NCBI GenBank assembly: GCA_038087035.1
Contig: CP051187.1
Location: forward strand, 682,001-746,000
Direction: 5' to 3'
From: Gloeotrichia echinulata CP02
GTDB taxonomy: Bacteria > Cyanobacteriota > Cyanobacteriia > Cyanobacteriales > Nostocaceae
DNA: 64,000 bases
Within the stretch, counting starts at the first letter, position 1, and each line of letters opens with the position of its first letter. A program made the translations under genes and the position numbers. The notes under the pieces are model-generated. The model searched no databases and was not told the origin of the DNA. It saw only the letters and a list, made by a program, of their open reading frames with translations. Positions 44,932 through 53,448 of the stretch are shown one piece after another.

Positions 44932-45705
44932 TGCGATCGCCTCCTATTGTAGGGTGCGTTAGTGCGATCGCCTCCTATTGTAGGGTGCGTTAACTGAAAG
45001 TACGGCACCGACCTAATCTCAATATTCCGTGCGATCGCCTGATATTGTAGTGCGATCGCCCTCTCTATTCTCACTAAAAATGCGATCGCTGATCTTGAAG
45101 TGCGATCGCGGATCTTGTAGGGTGCATTAACGCTGAGAGTACGGCACCTTATTGTTGCTAATATTCGGTGTGTTACGCGATCGCTAACACACCCTACGTT
45201 TATCATGGTGCGATGCCTGCGGCGCTTGCGGTGCCATCGCCTGATATTATAGTGCGATGCCTACGGCGGGCTAAGATTGCAAGTTGGTGAGGTACAGATA
45301 ATTGTAAGGGCATGGCAGTGCCATGCCCTTACCTGCGTACCTCATTTACCTGAAATACGCTGTAATTCAAAACTCCAGGTTTCAACATGGAAGAGGTTTA
45401 AGTGCATCGCTGATTTTGTAGTGCGATCTTGTAGCGACTGTCAAAAAAGTGCGATCGTGCGGAGCGCAGTGCCGTAGTGCGATCGCATCTTTTGTAATGT
45501 GGGTTGAAGAATCAAACCCAACAAGCTAAAACTTAATGGCAAAATGTATTTTAACGCCAAGTTATGTCTAATACCAATTCAAAAAATCTTTGCCATAAAT
45601 CGATAATCACAAAAGGCGCAAGGCCTTGCGCCCCCACTTTCACTGTCGCATTCTTCGTGAAAATTGCTATAACCTACTATAAGAAATATATAGATTTGTC
45701 AGAGG
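44932..45705. repeat. HIP1-rich repeat field, 774 bp
   Basis: Two tandem 31-bp units GTGCGATCGCCTCCTATTGT... (44931-44992) are followed by many more GTGCGATCGC occurrences, TAGGGTGCGTTA pieces, a copy of the very small repeat seen at 43929, a palindrome at 45303-45332 framed by GAGGTAC/GTACCTC, and another at ~45612. No gene seen. Confidence 0.75.
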
Positions 45706-45951
45706 ATGAAGCAATTGAGTAACCTAGATAAAGTTTTAGATGCAGCAATGGAACTGCCTTTAGAGCAGCAAGAAATGCTGGTACAAATTCTCACTAACCG
45801 AATTATTGAAAGTCGGCGAGATGAAATAGCCGCAGATGCAGCAGCTTCCATTGCACAATTCCAAGCAGGTAAGCTGAAAGTCCAGACGGCTGCACAAGCC
45901 ATTCAAGAATTGCGGGAATATCTCAATAACCCAGATGTAGCCGATGTATAG
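45706..45951 (+). CDS. Antitoxin-like small protein
   Basis: 81 aa, helical: LDKVLDAAMELPLEQQEMLV, ...IIESRRDEIAADAAASIAQF. Typical of cyanobacterial antitoxins paired with RelE/YafQ-type toxins; the next gene is such a toxin and overlaps by 8 bp. Confidence 0.75.
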   Translation: MKQLSNLDKVLDAAMELPLEQQEMLVQILTNRIIESRRDEIAADAAASIAQFQAGKLKVQTAAQAIQELREYLNNPDVADV

Positions 45952-46126
45952 ATTGGTTATCACTAGTAAATTTAAAAGAGCATTCCGAAAATTTGCTCGT
46001 CGTAATAGTGATTTACAAGCCAGAATAGAAGAAACTATTGCGGCTATGGAACAAGATATATTTGCAGCTAACTTGGGTACTCACAAATTAGAGGGAAAGC
46101 TATCAGGGTTGCTCTCATGCTCTTGA
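45944..46126 (+). pseudogene. RelE/YafQ-type toxin, truncated
   Basis: 60 aa remain: YRLVITSKFKRAFRKFARRN, GTHKLEGKLSGLLSCS then stop. The family continues for another ~30 residues with the catalytic C-terminal strands, which are absent. The downstream sequence does not restore them in any frame I could see. The antitoxin is thus left without an active toxin. Confidence 0.7.
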
Positions 46127-46180
46127 TGTGTTTCTTAGGAGCTAAGTTGTTTCACAGAAGGCGGAAAAGGTCGAGGAGTG

Positions 46181-46561
46181 TCAAATCTCAAAAGGATTAA
46201 CCCACCTCAAATCTTCAACTTGAGAAAAATCATCCTGATTCCGACTCACTAATTGTAAAGAATACTCTAGGGCTGTAGCCGCAATGATGGCATCGGGAAC
46301 TTTAATTTTCAAGCGTTTGCGAATAGCGATCGTGCGTTCAGCAATTTCGGATGTCAGAGGTAATTCTATCATCCTGGATAGGAGCCGCCGAGCTTGGATA
46401 TCAGCATCTGTGGATTGTTTAAAGCCTAGCAGTTCAATACGTGAAATAACAGAATAGGCACCCAGTCCAGAAATACCTTGCCTTAAAAGATCTGTTCCAG
46501 CCTCAGAGAGCTGATTGTTTAAGTGATAGATAAAAATATTGGTGTCAAAAAGCAATTCCAC
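46181..46561 (-). CDS. PIN-domain ribonuclease toxin (VapC-like)
   Basis: 126 aa. Metal-site acidic residues in LLFDTNIFIYHL, VISRIELLGF, and VPDAIIAATAL ... LVSRNQDDFSQV. Intact. The antitoxin gene lies 11 bp upstream on the same strand. Confidence 0.9.
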   Translation of the reverse strand: MELLFDTNIFIYHLNNQLSEAGTDLLRQGISGLGAYSVISRIELLGFKQSTDADIQARRLLSRMIELPLTSEIAERTIAIRKRLKIKVPDAIIAATALEYSLQLVSRNQDDFSQVEDLRWVNPFEI

Positions 46562-46572
46562 TGGTTTACTGC

Positions 46573-46836
46573 TTACTCTCTCCAGTCTAGCTGCCGCTGC
46601 CGATTAAGGCTAGCATCAATTTCTTCAATGGGTAGATGCCCCCAACTACCACGTGTTTCTTCTAACAATGTATCAAGATCAACCAAATCAAAGGATGTCT
46701 GCAATTCAGGCTCTGGCCTAGCCACTAAACTCACAGTAGCTCGAAGCTGATTTATTAAGTAACCAAGCAGTTTCCACTGTTCTTCTAGGGTAAGCCGTTT
46801 TAGGTCACTCATCACTTGTTGCAAAGTTGGGTTCAT
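46573..46836 (-). CDS. VapB-like antitoxin
   Basis: 87 aa. LTLEEQWKLLGYLINQLRA helical region, then an acidic central part (DLVDLDTLLEETRGSWGHLP) and C-terminal EEIDASLNRQRQLDW that probably wraps the PIN toxin. First gene of the pair with 46181-46561. Confidence 0.78.
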   Translation of the reverse strand: MNPTLQQVMSDLKRLTLEEQWKLLGYLINQLRATVSLVARPEPELQTSFDLVDLDTLLEETRGSWGHLPIEEIDASLNRQRQLDWRE

Positions 46837-46977
46837 ACCGCTTAAATTTACCAGATATAATCTTAATTCTATGCGATCGCCAGGAAAGTCAAATTCTTAC
46901 TGACGTAGCCCCATAACCCAACAACGCGATCGCCCCAGAATATATAAACCCAAGATAGGCCAAGATAGGCAAAACCG

Positions 46978-47580
46978 ATGATTCAAGACCTTGATGAAAC
47001 CATAAAAGAATTACTGACTCAGAAAGTACCGATTGATAACACCCAAATTGAAATCAGATTTGAGATGCCGTTTGATAAAGACTGGGAACCTAAGCCACAG
47101 ACACCAAAGATTAATCTGTTTCTCTACGACATCCGCGAAAACCACGAATTACGGAGTAATGAAAGATTCCTTACCCGCAACGGGGCAATGGGCACCGAAA
47201 CCAAAGATCCTGTCCGCATGGATTTTTCCTATATGATTACGGTTTGGTCAAGGGACGTTACCGATGAGCATCGGCTTTTAGGAACTCTTTTGAAAACTTT
47301 GCTGCAATATCCAATTCTGCCCCATGAGGTACTCAAAGGAGAATTTGAACTCAACAAGGACAATCCATTGGTGCCGCCCTTGCGTGCTTGGGTAACTCAA
47401 CCGGAACGAACACCTAATGGCTGGGAATTTTGGACAGCTTTGGAAGGGCGGCTAAAAGCCGGTCTAAGTTACGTGGTGACAGTTCCTATTCAACCCTTTA
47501 CACCAGTTGATGTACCTCTAGTAACTGAAAAGGTCATCACTTGGAAAAAAGTAGATAGACAAGATTGGAAAAAGACGTAG
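46978..47580 (+). CDS. DUF4255 protein (Pvc16/Afp16-type cap) of contractile injection system
   Basis: 200 aa. Matches the Pvc16_N/DUF4255 family: IQDLDETIKELLTQ, PKINLFLYDIRENHELRSNE, then DFSYMITVWSRDVTDEHRLL and LGTLLKTLLQYPILP. In eCIS particles this protein caps or terminates the sheath/tube. The frame is intact and an ATG is suitably placed. No promoter identified. Confidence 0.88.
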   Translation: MIQDLDETIKELLTQKVPIDNTQIEIRFEMPFDKDWEPKPQTPKINLFLYDIRENHELRSNERFLTRNGAMGTETKDPVRMDFSYMITVWSRDVTDEHRLLGTLLKTLLQYPILPHEVLKGEFELNKDNPLVPPLRAWVTQPERTPNGWEFWTALEGRLKAGLSYVVTVPIQPFTPVDVPLVTEKVITWKKVDRQDWKKT

Positions 47581-47914
47581 ATCATCATTTTATGTAGCAG
47601 TCACGATTTACTGCAACAGGCAAGCACGATTGTCTGTTGTATCGACTTGTGGACGGGAACCCGGTTTGTGTGTGCTGACAGATGTGTCCCATTCGTGATA
47701 GGTTAAGGTGATGAACAATTTGTCAATGAGTAATATTGCTGAAAATTGAGTCGAAAATAGGGGTTGAAAACACAATTTTCGCTCTGGCGATGCCTAGGTT
47801 GGGCTACGGCTACGCTTAATATTTAGACCGATCATTTATTCAAGCGCTAAAAAAACAGTACAAACGTGAATTGAATACCTCAAATTTTGTTTAAATTTAA
47901 GGATAATTACGAAT
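47581..47914. other. Spacer, 334 bp
   Basis: Between the DUF4255 gene and a MITE. Contains a GGCTACGGCTACGC small repeat (~47805). No gene or RNA recognised. eCIS tube or sheath N-terminal sequence expected here is missing. Confidence 0.4.
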
Positions 47915-48110
47915 GGTTCTTGCGTACTTAGCGTGCTAAATATGTTGAAAAATAAGCTTGAACTCCTTGCTGGGATAAGATGACAGCCATTATTTACTGC
48001 CTTTTAGGTCTGATGATTAAAATTTTGGCTATAAGCGCCTGTAAGCCTTGATTTTAAAACAAAGTTATCGACTGTAATTAAAAATTTAGCACGTTAAGTA
48101 CGCAAGAACC
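47915..48110 (+). mobile_element. 196-bp MITE, ISL3-like ends (copy e, subfamily B)
   Basis: GGTTCTTGCGTACTTAGCGT ... TTAAGTACGCAAGAACC. As far as I can compare by eye it is identical over 196 bp to the copy at 51532. Its right end truncates the tnpB fragment that follows. Confidence 0.9.
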
Positions 48111-48471
48111 TAGAATCCCCAATCAGGAAACGCTCGAAAGCTTTATCAACTCGCTGGCAAACATCTTGTAGAACGGTTGAATCTACGCTTTTGAAGTCAA
48201 GTAACTCGCCCGACCATTGCACAATGCTCAAGTCTTTTTTGATGGCTGGTAACTGGAGCTTCTGACTGTAATAGTTAGGTCGGTCTAGTAGCTCAGGGAG
48301 TTTAGTTACAAAGATTGGACAACTATTTACGGCATGGCGGTTGTTTTCCCACCAAGAGAAGCGTTCACCCAATTGGCGGTTATACCAATACCGACAAATT
48401 CTCAACCATTCGTTAAGAATTAGTTTCTGACTTGATTTCGGCTCTAGTCGGTACTGGTAGGTTACTTTCAT
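48094..48471 (-). pseudogene. TnpB (IS200/IS605), N-terminal fragment
   Basis: ~120 native residues: VTYQYRLEPKSSQKLILNEW, LRICRYWYNRQLGERFSWWE, ...VDSTVLQDVCQRVDKAFERF. The frame runs into the MITE and stops (RFLRT). All RuvC catalytic residues are lost. Divergent to tnpA as in IS605-type elements. Confidence 0.85.
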
Positions 48472-48538
48472 CCTATTAGCTGAATGGCTATTATGATTTA
48501 AAGCTACACCAATAATACCATAATGTTCTTTATTTTTG

Positions 48539-48949
48539 ATGAAAAATGATTTTGTATCGAAAGGTAGATCAGTGAGCGACTTAAAAGCTCACTTGGTTTT
48601 GACCACCAAATATAGACGCAAAGCTTTTACTCTAGAAATGTTGAAACGACTAGAGGATATCTTGGTTGACTTGCTCGAAAAGTGGGATTGCAAGTTAGTG
48701 GAATTCAACAAAGAAGAAGATCATGTACACCTGCTGTTTCAGTACCACCCGGATTTACAGCTTAGTAAGCTTGTAAATAACATTAAATCTGTTACCTCGC
48801 GCAGGTTACGTCAAGAATATGCCGAGCATCTAGAAAAGTTCTTCTGGAAAGATGTATTTTGGAACGGATCTTATTTTGTAGCCAGTTGCGGTGGAGTAAC
48901 AATTTCAAAGCTTAAAGAATATATTGAGAATCAAAATAGTCCAGAATGA
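48539..48949 (+). CDS. tnpA: TnpA Y1 transposase (IS200/IS605)
   Basis: ~136 aa. HUH/Y1 single-strand transposase: SDLKAHLVLTTKYRRKAFT, the HUH motif in EDHVHLLFQYHP, and the catalytic Tyr in WNGSYFVASCGGVTISKLKEY. Intact. It could in principle act on the hairpin ends of nearby non-autonomous IS605 remnants. Confidence 0.92.
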   Translation: MKNDFVSKGRSVSDLKAHLVLTTKYRRKAFTLEMLKRLEDILVDLLEKWDCKLVEFNKEEDHVHLLFQYHPDLQLSKLVNNIKSVTSRRLRQEYAEHLEKFFWKDVFWNGSYFVASCGGVTISKLKEYIENQNSPE

Positions 48950-49029
48950 ATATGGGTCATGGCTCGACATAGTGATTAATGCTTTTTGGCGTAGCCAAAA
49001 AGCATTAATCACTATCTCTCCCCACTCCC

Positions 49030-49080
49030 GCGCATTCATCTCACACCCATTCGAGTGGGTGTGAGGCTTCTGCTGATCTA
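49030..49080 (+). mobile_element. Right end of the IS605 element
   Basis: Hairpin CTCACACCCATTCGAGTGGG TGTGAG (49047-49065 region) followed by GCTTCTG. The sheath reading frame opens immediately afterwards, at 49082, so the element replaced or interrupted the 5' end of the sheath gene. Confidence 0.65.
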
Positions 49081-49081
49081 G

Positions 49082-50263
49082 CTAAAAACCACAACCTGGG
49101 TAGACTTTGACCTAAATCAAAATGCACCAGCCAAAATTCCCAAACTCATTACCAGCTGGACAGAATTTACCAGAGCTTTTGGGGACTTGATTGGTGTAGC
49201 CCCCGCTCCGACTCCCAGTGGGACTCCCGCTCCGACTCCCAGTGGGACTCCCGCTCCGACTCCCACTGGGACTCCCACTCCTGCGATTGATGAAGGTCAT
49301 CGGCGGTTAGCCCATGCAGTTTATGGATTTTTCAACAATGGTGGTAGCCGCTGTTATGTAGTGCGAATTACAAAAGATGAAGACCTATCAAAAGCATTAG
49401 ATGAGTTTGCAAGAATTGATGAGATTGCTCTGGTAGCAATGCCGGGAAGAACCGAGGACTCCATTCGCGATCAATTGGTAACTCACTGCGCCCAGACAGG
49501 CGATCGCTTTGCGATTCTAGATGGTCCGCCAACAGCGGAAAATCTGAATGACTTAACTACAATACCTGCTGCAGATCCTAAAGGTAAGATGCCGAAAAGA
49601 ACCGACCTAGCAGCATGGTATTTTCCTTGGATTAAAGTTTTTGATCCAGCTACCAAATTGCAAAATATCCAAAATCCTAATGATAGTGGCTTGCTGGAAG
49701 TACCACCTAGCGGTCACATAGCGGGAATCTATGCGCGTGTAGACACCGAACGCGGTGTCCATAAAGCTCCAGCTAATGAAGCAATTCTTGGTGCTTTGGA
49801 CCTTACCCAAAAAATCAGTAAAGCTGAACAAAATGGATTGAACCCGAAGGGGGTTAACTGTATCCGAGTGCTGAACGACAATATTTTGGTGTGGGGCGCA
49901 CGCACGGTTGGCGGAGAGGATAACTTTGACTTGAAGTACATCAACGTCCGCCGCACCTTGCTGTATTTGCGAGAATCTATCGACGAAGGCACCCAGTGGG
50001 TTGTATTTGAGCCAAATACCCCAGACCTGTGGAAGAGAATTACTCGTAATGTCTCAGATTTCCTCACCGTTGTCTGGCGTTCCGGGGCACTCTTTGGCAC
50101 CACTCCCCAGCAGGCATTTTACGTCAAATGCAATGCCGAAACCAACCCTCCAGAAGAGCGGGAATTAGGCAGGGTAATTACGGAAATTGGGGTAGCGATT
50201 GTCCGTCCGGCTGAATTTGTCATCTTCCGCATCAACCAGTTTACTGCTAACACTCCCAGCTAA
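49082..50263 (+). pseudogene. eCIS tail sheath protein 1, missing its N-terminus
   Basis: Frame is open from 49082 without a start: TTTWVDFDLNQNAPAKIPKL, ITSWTEFTRAFGDLIG, then a PTPSGTPA repeat linker, HAVYGFFNNGGSRCYVVRI, and the conserved sheath core GHIAGIYARVDTERGVHKAPANE, GVNCIRVLNDNILVWGARTV, YINVRRTLLYLRESI and a full C-terminus. The contractile sheath surrounds the tube. About 30 N-terminal residues, needed for inter-subunit linkage, were lost at the IS605 end. A TTG at 49187 could give a shortened protein. Confidence 0.85.
49203..49282. repeat. 24-bp in-frame tandem repeat in sheath 1
   Basis: About three units encoding APTPSGTP in the insertion loop of the sheath protein. Unit sequence GCTCCGACTCCCAGTGGGAC TCCC. 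Expected to vary in copy number. Confidence 0.88.
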
Positions 50264-50305
50264 CTGCTGCGTTTTAAAGTCCCTTGAGAACAAAGGAAGC
50301 TGCAA

Positions 50306-51003
50306 ATGCCAACAGTCTATAAGACTGCACCGCAAGCAGGAGTTTACTGACTACTTCCAGAGTCCTTCTGGGAACTACTATTTGGCAGATACCATCACTG
50401 GCTTTTTTGAGAATGGCGGTACACGTTGCTATATAGTTCGCGCCGATTTCAATCAAAACCCGGAAGATGCCCTGAAGCAGGCTTTGAAAGACCTAGAACC
50501 CCTGAACGACCTCGACTTGGTGGCAATTCCCGATGCTATGACCCTGACCGAATCAGATGCCATCATCCGGGTGCAGCAAGAAGCACTCTCCCACTGCGCT
50601 ATACTAGGCGATCGCATTGCCATACTAGATGCTAGGCGCAGCGACATGGGAGACATTAAAACCCAAGGCGCTCAACTAACGGCAAATCAACAAGAACCCC
50701 TGAACGGGCTACTATACTTCCCTTGGCTGAAAAATGTCCAAGGTCGCTTAGTTCCACCCTGCGGACACATTGCCGGAATTATTGCCCGTAGCGATCGCAC
50801 TCGTGGAGTATTCAAAGCCCCAGCCAACGAAGAAATCTTCGATGCCCTCGATTTAGATGTTACCGTTGACAAAACCTTACAAGACGAATTGAATCCCCTT
50901 GGTATCAATTGCCTACGGGCTTTTCCAGGTAGAGGCATTCGCGTCTGGGGAGCGCGGACACTCTCCCAAGATGTCAACTGGCGTTACATCAACGTCCGTG
51001 CCC
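50306..51003 (+). pseudogene. eCIS tail sheath protein 2, internally deleted and truncated
   Basis: N-terminus MPTVYKTAPQAGVY (50306-50347) is normal for a sheath, but the next bases are in another frame and start mid-protein at FTDYFQSPSGNYYLADTITG. The core follows (YIVRADFNQNPEDALKQ, GHIAGIIARSDRTRGVFKAP, GIRVWGARTLSQDVNWRYIN) and breaks off after NVR at ~51000, where a different repeat protein begins. Roughly the N-terminal linker and the C-terminal ~100 residues are gone. Confidence 0.82.
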
Positions 51004-51029
51004 AGAGAACAAATTACTTTACCAAGTGT

Positions 51030-51320
51030 AAAGCAATCAAAAGCGCCATCATATGCCGCGATCGCCAAACCCGTAACGCAAATAAACACTTCAGAACCAA
51101 GTTTAGAGCAATCAAAAGCGCCATCATATGCCGCGATCGCCAAACCCGTAACGCAAATAAACACTTCAGAACCAAGTTTAGAGCAATCAACAGCACCATC
51201 ATATGCCGCGATCGCCAAACCCGTAACGCAAATAAACACTTCAGAACCAAGTTTAGAGCAATCAACAGCACCATCATATGCCGCGATCGCCAAACCCGTA
51301 ACGCAAATAAACACTTCAGA
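51030..51320. repeat. 75-bp tandem repeat, four copies
   Basis: Period 75 bp (25 codons), with each unit containing a HIP1-overlapping GCCGCGATCGCC. The first two and last two units differ slightly (AAAGCG versus ACAGCA). Open reading frames exist through it on several frames; only the frame joining flanking coding sequence is taken as real. Confidence 0.9.
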
Positions 51321-51531
51321 TTCTTCCCCCTCAGGTAAATTTCGCGTTACCCGCAAAGCAATTCCCTTACCCAACATAAAAGCAGGGGAAGAACAGGTGC
51401 AGTCTTTGCAGGGGGAAATTCCTATACAATCCTCTAAACTCTCAAATCAATTACCTGTAGCCGGAGAAATTGCATCCACACTGCATCAATTGTCACAGCC
51501 AGAACAATCGCTGATTTTACCTAAACGTATT

Positions 51532-51727
51532 GGTTCTTGCGTACTTAGCGTGCTAAATATGTTGAAAAATAAGCTTGAACTCCTTGCTGGGATAAGATGA
51601 CAGCCATTATTTACTGCCTTTTAGGTCTGATGATTAAAATTTTGGCTATAAGCGCCTGTAAGCCTTGATTTTAAAACAAAGTTATCGACTGTAATTAAAA
51701 ATTTAGCACGTTAAGTACGCAAGAACC
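51532..51727 (+). mobile_element. 196-bp MITE, ISL3-like ends (copy f, subfamily B)
   Basis: GGTTCTTGCGTACTTAGCGT ... TTAAGTACGCAAGAACC. Clean insertion into the repeat protein gene: flanking frames are offset by exactly 196 bp. No direct target duplication is visible. Its first ~23 codons extend the upstream frame (GSCVLSVLNMLKNKLELLAG). Confidence 0.9.
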
Positions 51728-52098
51728 AATAATTCATCTGTGGCGATCGCCAGAGAAATTCCCGCAAGTGCCAACTTTGGCGGAGAGCATAACATGATTT
51801 GGCGTAAAAGTGATAACACAACCACATCGGAGAAGTTTTTTTCTGGTGTCACCAATAGCAACACTCAACCTGGAATGCCGAGAGCAATCAATTCAGGGAG
51901 CGATCGCCACGGGTATATTGCCCGTACAATGTCAAGCACATCCAGCCCTACATCTGATGGTGCGGCTGAGACTGAGAATACACCATTGCAGACATCAAAA
52001 CCAGATCGTGAAATAAATGTGGCACAGATCGCCGAACAGGTGAGCCGCATTCTCAGTCGTCAATTAACCGTTGAACGTGAACGTCGGGGGATGAGCAA

Positions 52099-52331
52099 AT
52101 GACATTAGCAAAATTGACAATTGAACCGCTACCACCGTCAAAAAAAGACTGGGGCTAATTATCGGGGAAGGGGTTTGTCTAGGTCGCCCGGATCTGCGGT
52201 CTGGCAAAGTAATCGAAATTACCAGTGTCGGCGAGCGATTTAGCGGTCAATATTACGTCACTAGCACCAGCCATCGCTATGGGGGGCGAGGCTACTATAC
52301 CCATTTCACCGTTCAGAGGAACGCCGCATGA
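52099..52331 (+). pseudogene. Fused remnants of a LysM-type tube-adaptor start and the gpD C-terminus
   Basis: ATG 52099 opens MTLAKLTIEPLPPSKKDWG then stop (52158), like the start of an Afp7/Pvc7-type protein. From ~52155 another frame reads IIGEGVCLGRPDLRSGKVIE, RFSGQYYVTSTSHRYGGRGY and YTHFTVQRNAA, the C-terminal end of a phage late-control gpD-like hub protein. Everything between is missing. Its stop overlaps the spike gene start (ATGA), so operon coupling survived the deletion. Confidence 0.72.
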
Positions 52332-52954
52332 ATTTATTTGATGTGTTGATTGACACGGAAACACGAGAAGCGATCGCCAATCGTATTTTCGGGGTAGTGA
52401 TTGGAATTGTTACCAATAATCAAGACCCAGAAAAATTTGGCCGGGTAAAAGTAAAATTTCCTTGGCTGAGTGATGACGATGAAAGCTACTGGGCACGCAT
52501 TGCCACGCCAATGGCAGGTAAGCAAATGGGCATTTATTTTCTACCAGAAGTTGATGACGAGGTGCTAGTTGTTTTTGAACAGGGTGACATGAATTTTCCC
52601 TACATTATTGGTGGTTTGTGGAATGGTGAAGATCGACCTCCGCTGACTAATGAAAATCTTAAAAACAACGTCCGCCTAATTAAATCCCGCAGTGGTCATG
52701 TGATTCGCCTAAATGACGAAAAGGGCAAGGAAACTATCGAAATTATCGACAAAAGTAATAATAACAAACTCGTATTTGATACAACCACAAATACTATCAC
52801 CATCCAAACAGACAAAGATATTAAACTATCTGCTCCCAAAGGCACTATTTCGCTAGATGCTAAAGAAATAAAAATCAACTCTTCCTGTAATACCAACATC
52901 ACAGCTGGCAAACCAGGAATGAATATCACCGCAATCGGTACGATGAGCTACTAA
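52328..52954 (+). CDS. eCIS baseplate spike protein (gpV/VgrG-C-like)
   Basis: 208 aa, apparently intact. OB-like domain IFGVVIGIVTNNQDPEKFGR, VKVKFPWLSDDDESYWARIA, GIYFLPEVDDEVLVVFEQGD, FPYIIGGLWNGEDRPP, then the beta-helical spike GHVIRLNDEKGKETIEIIDK ... DIKLSAPKGTISLDAKEI and TNITAGKPGMNITAIG. It forms the trimeric puncturing spike. It is one of only two structural genes of the system still intact here. Confidence 0.9.
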   Translation: MNLFDVLIDTETREAIANRIFGVVIGIVTNNQDPEKFGRVKVKFPWLSDDDESYWARIATPMAGKQMGIYFLPEVDDEVLVVFEQGDMNFPYIIGGLWNGEDRPPLTNENLKNNVRLIKSRSGHVIRLNDEKGKETIEIIDKSNNNKLVFDTTTNTITIQTDKDIKLSAPKGTISLDAKEIKINSSCNTNITAGKPGMNITAIGTMSY

Positions 52955-53269
52955 GAAGACCCGTTCGTTGGACAATTCCTGTTAGCCTTTCAAAAGGTGC
53001 TACTGGGAGTTGATGATACAGTTCCCATTTTAAAGGATGACATTAAATTTCAGCCACTGGAACAAGCGATCGCCTCAATTGCCACCCTTTTTGATCCAAA
53101 AAGCACGCCAAAAGAATTTCTTAACTGGCTGGCTGGCTGGGTTGCTCTGAGTCTTCGCGATGACTGGGAACAAGAAGCTCAACGTCGATTTATTAGCCGC
53201 ATTGTCTCTCTCTACAAACAGCGGGGGACAAAAGCGGGTATGACAGAGATGCGGTTCTTGCGTACTTAG
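52955..53269 (+). pseudogene. eCIS phage-tail gpI-like protein, truncated at both ends
   Basis: The frame opens right after the spike stop: EDPFVGQFLLAFQKVLLGVD, then FDPKSTPKEFLNWLAGWVAL, SLRDDWEQEAQRRFISRIVS, LYKQRGTKAG, ending in MITE-derived RFLRT. This is a tail-fibre-attachment/baseplate family whose normal N-terminus (~20 residues) and C-terminal half are missing. A GTG at 52997 is the only usable start. Confidence 0.78.
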
Positions 53270-53448
53270 CGTGCTTAATTATCAATTAAAGTCTATAAAT
53301 TTGCTTTAAAAGTAAGGCTTACAGGCGTTCATAATTTAATTTCTAGCAATATGATATAAAATACAGAAAATAATGGCTATTATCTTAGCTCTGCAAGGGT
53401 TTCAATCTGATTATTTAATAAATTCAGCACGCTAAGTACGGAAGAGCC
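53253..53448 (+). mobile_element. 196-bp MITE, ISL3-like ends (copy g, subfamily A)
   Basis: GGTTCTTGCGTACTTAGCGT ... CTAAGTACGGAAGAGCC. It truncates the gpI-like gene; sequence after it belongs to an unrelated IS with tnpB. Confidence 0.9.

Larger units (their letters stand above)
51002..52102 (+). pseudogene. Repeat-containing eCIS-locus protein, split by a MITE
   Basis: Frame 1 from ~51002: four tandem 25-aa units (EQSKAPSYAAIAKPVTQINT SEPSL), then KFRVTRKAIPLPNIKAGEEQ ... LSQPEQSLILPKRI. The MITE 51532-51727 intervenes. Frame 2 then continues NNSSVAIAREIPASANFGGE and ends INVAQIAEQVSRILSRQLTV ERERRGMSK at 52102. Deleting exactly 196 bp restores one frame, so this is a clean insertion. 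The N-terminus is lost at the sheath 2 junction. Function unknown. The stop overlaps the next start (ATGA). Confidence 0.65.

Noticed and set aside
51014..51377. Long antisense and alternative-frame open frames over the 75-bp repeats (repeated protein patterns on both strands)
   Set aside because: A repeat with a period divisible by three keeps several frames open by chance. Only the plus-strand frame continuing into coding sequence on both sides is supported.
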